A stretch of 64,000 nucleotides of DNA from the NCBI RefSeq assembly GCF_020194175.1, contig NZ_JADYVX010000005.1, forward strand, positions 281,507 to 345,506, written 5' to 3'. A program made the position numbers and the translations under genes. The DNA is from Bradyrhizobium sp. BRP22 (GTDB lineage: Bacteria > Pseudomonadota > Alphaproteobacteria > Rhizobiales > Xanthobacteraceae). The notes beneath the pieces are model-generated. The model had not been told where the DNA came from. It saw only the letters and a program-made list of their open reading frames with translations, and made no database searches. Below are positions 56,752-63,866 of the stretch, one piece after another. The first letter of the stretch is position 1; every line of letters begins with the position of its first letter.

Positions 56752-57060
56752 ATGAAGACGATCTATTTCGCTTCGGTTTTTGGCGCCACGCTTTTGGCAG
56801 TCACCAGCTTCGCAAACGCACAAGGAACGGGCGTTACTGCAAACCGCGATCAGGGCGTCACGCCCAAGCAATGCTGGGATGTAAGCAGCAACATCATTCG
56901 CGAAAAGAACCCCACTTCCGCTGGTGCATCAGCGTCGGAAAAGGCACCTGAAACTACTGTGGGTTCAACCACGTCCGGCCCCACCGGTTCTGGCGCTTCT
57001 GGCTCAACCAGCTCCACTGGAAATGCGTCGGCACGTCCGGCGGGAATGCCAGATTGCTGA
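56752..57060 (+). CDS. Small exported hypothetical protein
   Basis: 102 residues. Signal peptide about 1-23 (FGATLLAVTSFANAQ), then a segment with one Cys (KQCWDVSSNIIREKNP), a Ser/Thr/Gly-rich linker and a final Cys (GMPDC). A Shine-Dalgarno GAGAGGAAAG precedes the ATG. Function unknown. Confidence 0.75.
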   Translation: MKTIYFASVFGATLLAVTSFANAQGTGVTANRDQGVTPKQCWDVSSNIIREKNPTSAGASASEKAPETTVGSTTSGPTGSGASGSTSSTGNASARPAGMPDC

Positions 57061-57189
57061 CACACACACTCGCTCGGTCTCGTGCCTTGTACACGATGGT
57101 GGCCGTTCATGATGGTCATCTGAGTGGTTGATGTCTGCCCGGCACGGGCTATCTTTGTTCTGGCGTCTGCCGGGCCCGATCCTAACAGG

Positions 57190-57350
57190 ATGGGTACGAA
57201 GTCCAGGGAAAGCATTTTCGGCGCGTCAGTCCGCGCCGCAGCCGAGCAGGGAGCCGAGGCGCGGAAGGCCGCCGACCGGCTCGCTTGCGAAGCCCGGAAC
57301 AAACGCATGCTGGCCTTCCGGGGCCCGGCGCAGCCCTCGCCGGCGCTGGG
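57190..57350 (+). pseudogene. 5' fragment of a conserved hypothetical gene
   Basis: Frame with [38 protein letters not shown] and [14 protein letters not shown], a pattern I know from conserved rhizobial proteins of about 130 residues whose C-terminal part carries CxxC pairs. After about 57350 the similarity stops and the SRAP sequence begins in another frame. The gene is truncated. Confidence 0.65.
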
Positions 57351-57841
57351 GCATGCCGCCACCGCCGCGCACCGGCGGCCCGCCCGTCACCAACATCCGC
57401 AATACCAGCTCGCCGCACTGGCGCGGCTGGCTGAAGCCGGAGAACCGCTGCCTGGTCCCTTTCAACAGCTTCGCCGAGTACGCGCCGGAGCCCAACCCCG
57501 AGACGAAGAAGAAGGACGTGGTCTGGTTCGCGCTCAATGATGACCGGCCGCTGACGTGCTTCGCCGGGATCTGGACCGAATTCAGAGGCGACCGCGGCAG
57601 GAAGTCGAAGCCGATCCCCGGCCCCCACCTGGTCTACGGCTTTCTCACCACCCGGCCGAACGCTGTCGTGGCGCCGATCCACCCCAAAGCGATGCCGGTG
57701 ATCCTGACGACCGACGAAGAGCGCGACAATTGGCTGCGCGCGCCATGGGATGAGGTCAAGGCCCTTCAGCGGCCATTGCCCGACGACGCCTTGAAGATCG
57801 TCATGCGCGGCCCCGACAAGGAAGACAAGGCAGCGGTCTGA
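57344..57841 (+). pseudogene. SRAP (YedK/HMCES-like) protein, 5'-truncated
   Basis: The SRAP domain crosslinks abasic sites in single-stranded DNA through a catalytic N-terminal Cys2. This copy starts at [14 protein letters not shown] and retains the Asn of TNIRNTSS, the Glu of PFNSFAEYA and the His of [11 protein letters not shown], but it has no MCN start, so Cys2 is missing. It is joined at about 57344 to the fragment of another gene. A non-functional remnant is the best reading; a truncated product from a later start would lack the active site. Confidence 0.8.
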
Positions 57842-57942
57842 AGTTCACCCCCGATCGCCCTTATGCGGCCCCAGAGAAGACCGCCCACAAGCTGATGGAG
57901 CCCGCGCCGCATGATCATGACGAGTCACGGTTTGGCCCGTAG
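57838..57942 (+). pseudogene. N-terminal remnant of small conserved gene family
   Basis: Peptide KFTPDRPYAAPEKTAHKL follows the SRAP stop and corresponds to the N-terminus of a small rhizobial family (KFTPDRPYADPE--A-KL). It runs into unrelated sequence and a stop at 57940. Two C-terminal fragments of the same family lie at 58.9 and 60.2 kb. Confidence 0.6.
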
Positions 57943-58066
57943 CTCGAGCCGAGAACATAGTTCGGCCTCCTCGGCTGTGTTAACAACGCCAATACAGTTC
58001 CAGGGCGAGCTGACAAAAAAGAGGACGTGACGTGCAGGTGCCATTGTATTTGATCCGGAGCACCAA

Positions 58067-58864
58067 ATGGATACCACGCTAGACAACAGGCTCGCAGAAC
58101 GGCAGATCGCGGAGCAGCTTTCGAACCTGGCGCGCGAAACGGGAGACAGTGCTTCGACGCCGACCAGCGTGAAGGCGTCTCGGGCCCCGCTGGCAACCAC
58201 CCATCAATTTGTGAATTGGCGCCATGTGGTACTCATCTGCTCTCTGTTGGCAGCATCCATTGGTGTTGCTTGGTGGTGGTCGTCCTCCGCTCATACGGCG
58301 ATCAAGACACCCTCGGACCCTGCACCTCTGGCGCAGGCCCCGCCGGGAGCAGTCGCGCCGCCAGACGCCTCGCCGTCTGCCGTCGCCCTGTATTCCGTCT
58401 TGGCGCAGCAGCTCCAGCCGATGACGCGCGATCTGGCTGCCTTGAGGCAAGCGGTCGAACAGCTCCAGGTGAGGCAAGAAGCATTGGTCCGCGACAATGA
58501 AAATGTTGCCAGCCAACTTAAGGCGGGCCAGGAAGAAATCGCACGTAACAAGGGTATCATCGACGAGATCAAGGCGACCCAGATCCAGATGGCGCGCAAA
58601 AGCCAGACGCTCACCGAGCGCCTCAACACCACCCGAGAGCAACTCGCGCGCGTCATCGCCAACACTTCAGCGCCAAAGGTGATGCCTGAGGAACCAAAGG
58701 CGAGCCCCGAAGAGCCAAAGGTTATGCCCGAAACACCCCTGCCGCGTCCGCGCCCCTCGGCCAACGTCGCCCAGATGCCGAAGCCAAAGCCGGTACCACC
58801 CACAGCCCAGCCGCAAGCCAAAAATCCGCAACCGTCGTTGATATGGCCATGGTCGGCGCGCTAA
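58067..58864 (+). CDS. Membrane-anchored coiled-coil hypothetical protein
   Basis: 265 residues with one transmembrane helix (WRHVVLICSLLAASIGVAWWWS, about 49-70), a Pro-rich linker, a long coiled coil (about 108-205: AVEQLQVRQEALVRDNENVASQLKAGQEEIARNKG) and a Pro/Lys-rich C-terminal tail. I recognise the type from Bradyrhizobium, function unknown; the layout is like an envelope tether. ATG at 58067. Confidence 0.8.
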   Translation: MDTTLDNRLAERQIAEQLSNLARETGDSASTPTSVKASRAPLATTHQFVNWRHVVLICSLLAASIGVAWWWSSSAHTAIKTPSDPAPLAQAPPGAVAPPDASPSAVALYSVLAQQLQPMTRDLAALRQAVEQLQVRQEALVRDNENVASQLKAGQEEIARNKGIIDEIKATQIQMARKSQTLTERLNTTREQLARVIANTSAPKVMPEEPKASPEEPKVMPETPLPRPRPSANVAQMPKPKPVPPTAQPQAKNPQPSLIWPWSAR

Positions 58865-58879
58865 TGCCGAGACAGACTT

Positions 58880-58958
58880 TGGAGCGGGGCGGCTCCGGAT
58901 GCACGAGAGCCGCGCCTACGTGAAGATCACGCCGGAAGGCGCCGAGTTGTTCGCGTAG
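58880..58958 (+). pseudogene. C-terminal remnant of the KFTPDRPYA family
   Basis: Peptide RLRMHESRAYVKITPEGAELFA followed by a stop at 58956-58958. It matches the conserved tail of the small family whose N-terminal remnant is at 57838. Too short to be a gene. Confidence 0.55.
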
Positions 58959-59066
58959 AAAGTCCCTTGATGTGCTGTTGGCGAGATTTCGGAACACCAG
59001 AGATGGATGCGAGTTTAAATACGGCCGCAGTCTAGGCGGAGGCCCGAGACAAGGACGGGCCGAACC

Positions 59067-59300
59067 ATGACAACCTTCCGAACCGACCAAGTTGACAACA
59101 ATCGGGTGAACATCAAGCGCACCCCGAATACGCTGGCCGGGTCGATCGCCCGGGTCGACGATCACTGGCATGTCGAGATCATGTGGAGCGGCCCTGGCGG
59201 CGCCATCACCTACGAGGCACCATCACTGCCCCTCGCGTTGGCGTTTATGGATGGGGTCGACGCGGCATTCGATCGGGTGCTAATGCTCGGTGAGTACTAA
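59067..59300 (+). CDS. Small conserved hypothetical protein
   Basis: 77 residues. Pattern NRVNIKRTPNTLAGSIARVDDHWHVEIMWSGPGGAITYE, then ALAFMDGVDAAFDRVLM. It is probably a small alpha/beta fold; no domain is recognised. It is preceded by a weak GGACGGG purine site. Confidence 0.65.
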   Translation: MTTFRTDQVDNNRVNIKRTPNTLAGSIARVDDHWHVEIMWSGPGGAITYEAPSLPLALAFMDGVDAAFDRVLMLGEY

Positions 59301-59505
59301 AGCCGCAGGCCAACAACGCATATTGCAGCCACGCGGTAGGATCAGAACCCTACCATCCATTGCATCTAATTCGTCGCCGACCACCGGAAGAATGTCCCCA
59401 CAGGTTGGCGGCCCAGCCTACCGGCATTGAAGCTTTTTTGCGCACGATTTACATGCGCTAATGTGCGTTAGTGCCGCGCGGAGGCATGTTAGCTATGCGA
59501 TAGGG

Positions 59506-59595
59506 ATGAGGTCAATGGATGCCGTTGAGCGTGGTTTCCTGGCTTGCGCGTGCGTCGGGTTTGTAGTTCTCGCCGCAGCGATTTGGATGATGTAG
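59506..59595 (+). CDS. Possible 29-residue membrane peptide
   Basis: Short frame MRSMDAVERGFLACACVGF ending in VVLAAAIWMM, with one hydrophobic helix. It has an AGGGATG-type start. Too short for firm support; included as a possible small membrane protein. Confidence 0.3.
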   Translation: MRSMDAVERGFLACACVGFVVLAAAIWMM

Positions 59596-59735
59596 GGCTG
59601 CAGTTTTGGACGACCCGGCCATCCCCTGCTCTCAGCCTGGCCTAAGCCTGATGAGAAAGCACCGCAGCGCGACAAGTAGGAACTACAATCAGACCAATTG
59701 GTTTAGGCCGCATCACTCTAGAAGGAGATTAGGTG

Positions 59736-59999
59736 ATGAAGGCGAAACTTGCGTTAATTGCAGTTGCCATCGCTGCTCTGGCCGGTTCTGGCCTCACTGC
59801 GGATGCGAAGGGGAAAAAGCAGTATCGGCAGCAGTCCACGATGGGATCATCCTCGAGCATGGCGAGGGATGCAGATCGAATGAACAGGACGCCCGGGATG
59901 ACCACAGGCACGGGCCGAGGCGCCGCCAATCCTTCCAGCCAAGGAAATGTCGGTCCGGGCACTGACAACCTTACCGGCAAGCAACCAGGCGGCAGATAA
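59736..59999 (+). CDS. Small exported hypothetical protein
   Basis: 87 residues. Signal peptide about 1-24 (KLALIAVAIAALAGSGLTADA), then polar Gly/Ser/Asn-rich sequence (KKQYRQQSTMGSSSSM, RTPGMTTGTGRG, NVGPGTDNLTGKQ). Strong Shine-Dalgarno AGAAGGAGA before the ATG. A GTG three bases earlier is an unlikely start. Unknown function. Confidence 0.75.
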   Translation: MKAKLALIAVAIAALAGSGLTADAKGKKQYRQQSTMGSSSSMARDADRMNRTPGMTTGTGRGAANPSSQGNVGPGTDNLTGKQPGGR

Positions 60000-60024
60000 A
60001 CCGCAACGGCCGTCGGGGACCCGG

Positions 60025-60131
60025 CTAGAGCGTTTTCGAGCGAAGTGGATGCCGGTTCGCGTGAAGAAAACGCGTCAAGGCAAGAATCTAGAGCTTCGGT
60101 TCTGATTCAATCAGAACCGAAAATGCTCTAG
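60025..60131. repeat. Rhizobial palindromic element, about 107 bp
   Basis: Begins CTAGAGCGTTTTCGAGCGAA and ends in ATGCTCTAG, with an internal hairpin TTCGGTTCTGA / TCAGAACCGAA (60095-60105 and 60111-60121). The same element occurs, from memory, in many copies in Bradyrhizobium and relatives. Confidence 0.75.
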
Positions 60132-60158
60132 GCCTACGGAGCACGACCGCGCCTCACA

Positions 60159-60248
60159 CTGGCGATCGAGCGCGGCCGCCTGCTGATGCACGAGAGAGCG
60201 GCGCCGCATGTAAAGCTGATGCAGGCGGCCGCCGAGCTGTTTGCTTAA
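60159..60248 (+). pseudogene. C-terminal remnant of the KFTPDRPYA family (second)
   Basis: Peptide LAIERGRLLMHERAAP, then AAAELFA and a stop at 60246-60248. It resembles the 58.9 kb remnant (MHES...AELFA) and the tail of the small conserved family. Degraded. Confidence 0.5.
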
Positions 60249-60271
60249 AGAGGCCGCCATCCAGGCGAGCC

Positions 60272-60763
60272 TTACGGTGCTGCAACCTGCTCAACCCCAA
60301 AAATGAGACACGTCGTTGTGCCGTGAGCGAGCAATCGACCCTTGTTGTCCGTGACACGTCCTTCGGCCGTGCCGATGCGGCGTCCACAATTCAAGACCAC
60401 TCCTTCGGCTCTGATCTGGCCGGTTTCCGCCGTGATTGGGCGCACAAGCGAAATCTTGAATTCGAGCGTCGTCTGAGCTACGCCTCTCTCCAGCGTCGAT
60501 TGGACCGCGAGCCCCATACAGCTATCGAGCAGGGTCGCCGTAAGACCGCCATGCACCGTGCCGGCTGGATTCAGGTGGGCGCAGGTTGGAGTGAGCGTCA
60601 CGACAACACGACCGCGCGTAGCTTCGGTCACGTCGTACCCCAAGGTCTGCGCCAAAGTGTTGAGAGGAATCGTGCCGCTGGCAAGGCCCTGCACAAATTC
60701 CAATCCGCTCATCGTTTTCTGTGTCTCGGCATCCACCGTTCCGAAGGTCTTGATCGGCATCAT
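60272..60763 (-). CDS. PaaI-family hotdog-fold thioesterase
   Basis: 163 residues. The hotdog motif NPAGTVHGGLTATLLDSCMGLAVQS includes the HGG and the helix Asp/Ser pattern of PaaI/acyl-CoA thioesterases; strand motifs TLEFKISLVRPI and IRAEGVVLNCGRRIGTAEGRV follow. The substrate is not known; phenylacetyl-CoA-type or medium-chain acyl-CoA are typical. Two adjacent ATGs (60763/60760) can start it. It lies 15 bases downstream of the AdaA-like gene on the same strand. Confidence 0.92.
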   Translation of the reverse strand: MMPIKTFGTVDAETQKTMSGLEFVQGLASGTIPLNTLAQTLGYDVTEATRGRVVVTLTPTCAHLNPAGTVHGGLTATLLDSCMGLAVQSTLERGVAQTTLEFKISLVRPITAETGQIRAEGVVLNCGRRIGTAEGRVTDNKGRLLAHGTTTCLIFGVEQVAAP

Positions 60764-60778
60764 ATCACCCCGTCTCGC

Positions 60779-61354
60779 TCAGCTCGTTATCGTCTTGGCG
60801 AGGCTTTTCCGAAAGGCCGAGGGTGACCGGCCATAGATCCGGCTGAAACATGCTCTCATGCGTCTTGCACTCGAAAAACCGGCACGCCTGGCGACGAGAG
60901 GAATTGGAAGATCGGTTTCATCGAGAAGACGCTTTGCGCGTTGAACGCGAAGTGAAAGCGCGACTTGCAGGGGCGAAGCATCGAGGTGCTCGGCAAACAG
61001 GCGCGCGAGGTGCCGAGATCCTATGCCGAGACGATCGGCCAATGCTTCGACATCGCTTCGATCGAGTGCACCGTTTTCGATCAGCGCCAGCGCGCGCTCG
61101 ATCGTCGTCCTGGTGCCCTTCCAGGCCGGGCAGAATGGAGCGGCCTCCGGCCGACAGCGGAGGCACGGTCGAAAACCCGCGTGTTCTGCGGCGGCGGCAC
61201 TGCGATAAAACTTCACGTTCCGAGAGAGCGGAGTTCGCACCGGGCAAACCGGCCGGCAGTACACGCCCGTTGTCTTGACCGCCACGAACACCAGGCCATC
61301 CCACGCCGGATCGCGTCGCCGAAATGCTTCATATTGTGCCGCGAAGTCGAGCAT
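60779..61354 (-). CDS. AdaA-like methylphosphotriester-DNA methyltransferase/AraC-type activator
   Basis: 191 residues. The Ada zinc domain has C33, C37, C64 and C67, with the same spacing as E. coli Ada Cys38/42/69/72, and includes VYCRPVCPVRTPLSRNVKFY and FRPCLRCRPE. C33 would accept methyl from DNA phosphotriesters and switch the AraC-type helix-turn-helix (about 80-190, VEALADRLGIGSRHLARLF). It lacks the C-terminal O6-methylguanine transferase domain of Ada, like Bacillus AdaA. ATG 61354; further upstream sequence is from a tRNA remnant. Confidence 0.9.
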   Translation of the reverse strand: MLDFAAQYEAFRRRDPAWDGLVFVAVKTTGVYCRPVCPVRTPLSRNVKFYRSAAAAEHAGFRPCLRCRPEAAPFCPAWKGTRTTIERALALIENGALDRSDVEALADRLGIGSRHLARLFAEHLDASPLQVALSLRVQRAKRLLDETDLPIPLVARRAGFSSARRMRACFSRIYGRSPSAFRKSLAKTITS

Positions 61355-61437
61355 GCGATTGCTATAATGACCATCGCCGCACGTGGCCAGCTGTTCTCGA
61401 AGATCAGGTCGGAAAACGACCGCGGCCAGGACGGCAC

Positions 61438-61500
61438 GCGCTCGTAGCTCAGCCGGATAGAGCATCGGATTTTGATCTCAGAGAGTCGGGAGTACAGCTA
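61438..61500 (+). pseudogene. Degraded tRNA-Arg-like copy
   Basis: Starts GCGCTCGTAGCTCAGCCGGA, identical to tRNA-Arg at 54.8 kb except one base, with a matching upstream flank (ACGGCAC) and anticodon region TCGGATTTTGAT. The anticodon stem is mispaired (TCGGA against CTCAG), and T arm and acceptor 3' strand are lost after about 61495. It is not a functional tRNA. Confidence 0.75.
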
Positions 61501-61513
61501 GCGACATGCGCCT

Positions 61514-61975
61514 TCACGGGCGCTCGTCGCGGGGTTGTTCTCCCGGGCCATACTCACGCGCGATGAAGTCCTCAAGCCACAGCGAGCCATTCCCCTCGGA
61601 GGGAACGCGCGTCGACTGCAACGGCCTCGTCCAGTTGCACGCCTGCGGGTGATAGAAGACGTCTCGACCGCCCTTCGCCAGGATCGCGAAAAAGAGGTAG
61701 CGTTGTCCGAGTTGGAAAGAGAACTCGCAGTCCAGCGTTGCGTAGACGTCCATCAGCTTGACGGTGCGAGTGAGCCTTTCATGGCCCTTCCACACGCGCT
61801 CGACCGCAATGAGCCAAGCGTGGTGATCTGCCTGGACGACCTTGCCGGTGAACACATATTGGGCGCGGTTGAAGCCGGCCTCAGGAGAGATGGGATCGCA
61901 TGGACATGCGCGTGCAACGCCCGCGGCCCACATCGAACAGATCGCCAGTACGAGGAGCTTCGCCAGCCTCTTCAC
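61514..61975 (-). CDS. Exported TIMP/NTR-like protein
   Basis: About 154 residues with a GTG start; signal peptide to about ARA, so the mature protein begins CPCDP. A CxC immediately after cleavage, then FNRAQYVFTGKVV, HHAWLIAVERVWKG and LDCEFSFQLGQRYLFFAIL, then ACNWTRP, form the pattern of the NTR fold found in tissue inhibitors of metalloproteinases (N-terminal Cys-x-Cys, beta-barrel with paired Cys). A similar bacterial group exists; role unknown. The start has only a close purine stretch, so its position is uncertain; an ATG at 62068 is an alternative. Confidence 0.65.
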   Translation of the reverse strand: MKRLAKLLVLAICSMWAAGVARACPCDPISPEAGFNRAQYVFTGKVVQADHHAWLIAVERVWKGHERLTRTVKLMDVYATLDCEFSFQLGQRYLFFAILAKGGRDVFYHPQACNWTRPLQSTRVPSEGNGSLWLEDFIAREYGPGEQPRDERP

Positions 61976-62068
61976 TCTTCCCGACTGCCTTGCTCTGTGC
62001 TCCCTGCTGCTGCGCGCGCGAAGGGTGCCGCAGCTCGCGCAGGAATGCCGTGAGCCATCACCCGGCAC

Positions 62069-62353
62069 TCAGCTCGCCGCGTCCTTGAGCGCGGCTTCGA
62101 AGCTCTTTGCATCGAAGGCCGGCATACTCTGGATCCGCCCCAGACCATGGGTGGCGTACCAGACGGAGAACGCGAGCATCGCTCCCTCGTTCGGGGCATC
62201 GACGATGTCGACGAAATCGTAATAGCCCTGCGTGTAGTGGATCGACTCGACCTTGATGCCCAGCTTGTCGAGTTTTGCCTTGGCCTTGCCGATGCGCTCC
62301 GATTGCTTGCTCGCCCATTCCGGGCTCAGATTACCAAGCAGCACATATTTCAT
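62069..62353 (-). CDS. GYD domain-containing protein
   Basis: 94-residue small protein of the GYD family (ferredoxin-like fold). Motifs KYVLLGNLSPEW, KLGIKVESIHYTQGYYDFVDIVDAP (with GYYD in place of GxYD) and AMLAFSVWYATHGLGRIQSMPAFD. The Shine-Dalgarno GGAGG precedes ATG 62353. Function unknown; a common conserved rhizobial protein. Confidence 0.93.
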   Translation of the reverse strand: MKYVLLGNLSPEWASKQSERIGKAKAKLDKLGIKVESIHYTQGYYDFVDIVDAPNEGAMLAFSVWYATHGLGRIQSMPAFDAKSFEAALKDAAS

Positions 62354-63038
62354 GGCAACCTCCACGTGATGTTGATCATGATGCGCGAAGGAACCGCAGG
62401 ATTATACGCCTTCCGGGGATCCGTGCCATGTCGTTGTGCGCAGCGGGAACGGCAAGATACGGCCTCCCCGGCCCCCGCATCTTGTCCGGCCTCGCCCTGT
62501 TCGGAGGCCCCAACGCCGTGAGCGCGTGGAGGATGCCGCGGGCTGTTTCTCAAACGGGTGGCGCAGGATCACTATCGGTTGAGCCGGGTGATCGATTTCA
62601 ATTGTTACAGCAGAGGGCACTCAACCCGCGTTAACGGTTCGCCAAGAAATGTGGCCGACCGATGTGCGATTTTGGGGAAGAAGAGCAAGGCTGCATCAAG
62701 GAGCCGGAGCTACCGGCAGAAGACTCCGCTGGTGAAGGGAACGTTTGAGCGCGCACGAGCTCTTGAAGCCAACGAAAGGCCAAGGCGGAGGAATACATGC
62801 GGGAATAAAAAAGCCCGCACCCAAACCAAGGCGTGGGATGTCCTTTTTGCGCGAGTGGTTGTGGCGGGAGACAAGAATCTCGCGATGCGTGCCCACGAAA
62901 GCTCGGTGCTCACGAACGCTTCAGAACGAGTTGCTTTGCTGGACAACGGGTTCGCGCGCTTGATGCATCCGCTTCCACAGAAAGCGGGCGGGGCTGATGG
63001 AAGCTTCGGTGCCCATGTGCCCTGGATGGAGCCGAAGG
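62354..63038. other. Region without a supportable gene
   Basis: About 685 bases. Several frames are open for 60-220 codons on either strand, but none has a ribosome binding site, conserved pattern or consistent codon use. Possibly decayed genes. I see no gene I can support. Confidence 0.45.
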
Positions 63039-63072
63039 CGCGGGAGCGGATAGCTGACCTCCCGCTCCCGCG
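63039..63072. other. Strong hairpin before small membrane ORF
   Basis: Perfect 11-bp stem CGCGGGAGCGG / CCGCTCCCGCG (63039-63049, 63062-63072) with 12-base loop. It lies 20 bases before the ATG of the next frame. It could be a terminator stem without T-run, or a leader structure. Confidence 0.5.
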
Positions 63073-63091
63073 TCATCTGAGGACTGTTGTC

Positions 63092-63238
63092 ATGACCTAT
63101 GTCGATCTTCTCGTGAGCTTTATCTTCTTGCTCCTCATCTACCTCGTGTTCGAGGTGAATGCGCTTCGTGAACTGATCTTGTATAGCCTGGAGCCGCCAC
63201 GAGACGGCAACTTTGATGATGGTCATCCGAGCGGTTGA
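63092..63238 (+). CDS. Possible 48-residue single-helix membrane protein
   Basis: Frame MTYVDLLVSFIFLLLIYLVF followed by a charged tail ending DDGHPSG. One hydrophobic helix. A Shine-Dalgarno-like TGAGGA lies ten bases upstream. The last seven codons match a corrupted copy at about 57.1 kb (DGHLSG stop), which shows that a related 3' end is dispersed in the region. A small toxin-like or regulatory peptide is possible; uncertain. Confidence 0.4.
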   Translation: MTYVDLLVSFIFLLLIYLVFEVNALRELILYSLEPPRDGNFDDGHPSG

Positions 63239-63567
63239 TCTCCATCCGGCATGGACCAGCGTCCCGCGGATAGAGGCGGAAAGCACGTTTAAAGAGGAAC
63301 GCGCCAGGCTCAAATCCCGGCTTTGCGACGACAGGCGCAACTCGGTTCAATATCCGAAGTGACGATCGGGGTGATCTCCTTGCGCCGCCAAGTCTCCCCA
63401 CAGAAGCCGCGCTTTACTCTTGCACGACAGGATCGCGGTCAGGCATCTTGCCTGACGTAATGGCCAGCCGGCTCCGCGCCGGCAAGCCATCCGCCGACTG
63501 GTCCTCGGGCCGAAGGCGAAGGGGAATTGGTCCGGCCGGTCGAGGGCCGCAGTTCACGAGGAATGCA
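63239..63567. other. Intergenic, no gene seen
   Basis: About 330 bases with no open frame showing conserved features. I see no operator or repeat. Confidence 0.4.
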
Positions 63568-63744
63568 ATGGCCGCTATCTCAGTTTTGATCGGCGTTCTG
63601 ATTATTGTGGTTGTCGGGGCGATCTGCTTTTGGGCCATTGACCGGTTTGCCCCGGATGGTCGGCTTGCAAACTTGCTGAAGCTGCTTGTGGTCCTTGTCT
63701 GCCTCGGAGCGATCGTGCAGCGGCTGCTGGCGCTCACCTACTAG
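63568..63744 (+). CDS. Small Thivi_2564-like membrane protein
   Basis: 58 residues with two membrane helices (SVLIGVLIIVVVGAICFWAID and LLKLLVVLVCLGAIVQRLLAL) joined by a short polar turn (RFAPDGRLAN). The two-helix IDRF-PD pattern is that of the Thivi_2564 family. ATG at 63568 with GAGGAAT before it. Function unknown. Confidence 0.8.
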   Translation: MAAISVLIGVLIIVVVGAICFWAIDRFAPDGRLANLLKLLVVLVCLGAIVQRLLALTY

Positions 63745-63866
63745 AGCGGCGGCCGTACGGCCCTGTCGCGCGCCCGCCGGCCAGATCATATAAAGCGGCA
63801 GCGCGTACCGGCGCTTGCGGGACGCCGACCGTCGGGGCGTGCAGCCTCGCGTGCCGGTAAATACCC

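Noticed and set aside
60779..61465. N-terminal extension of the AdaA-like gene to 61465
   Set aside because: The extra residues (MLYPAELRARAV) are antisense of the decayed tRNA copy; the family begins at MLDFAAQYEAF, ATG 61354.
54813..61500. Intact integrative element with integrase
   Set aside because: No integrase, recombinase, transfer gene or clean att pair is visible; only a decayed segment can be claimed.
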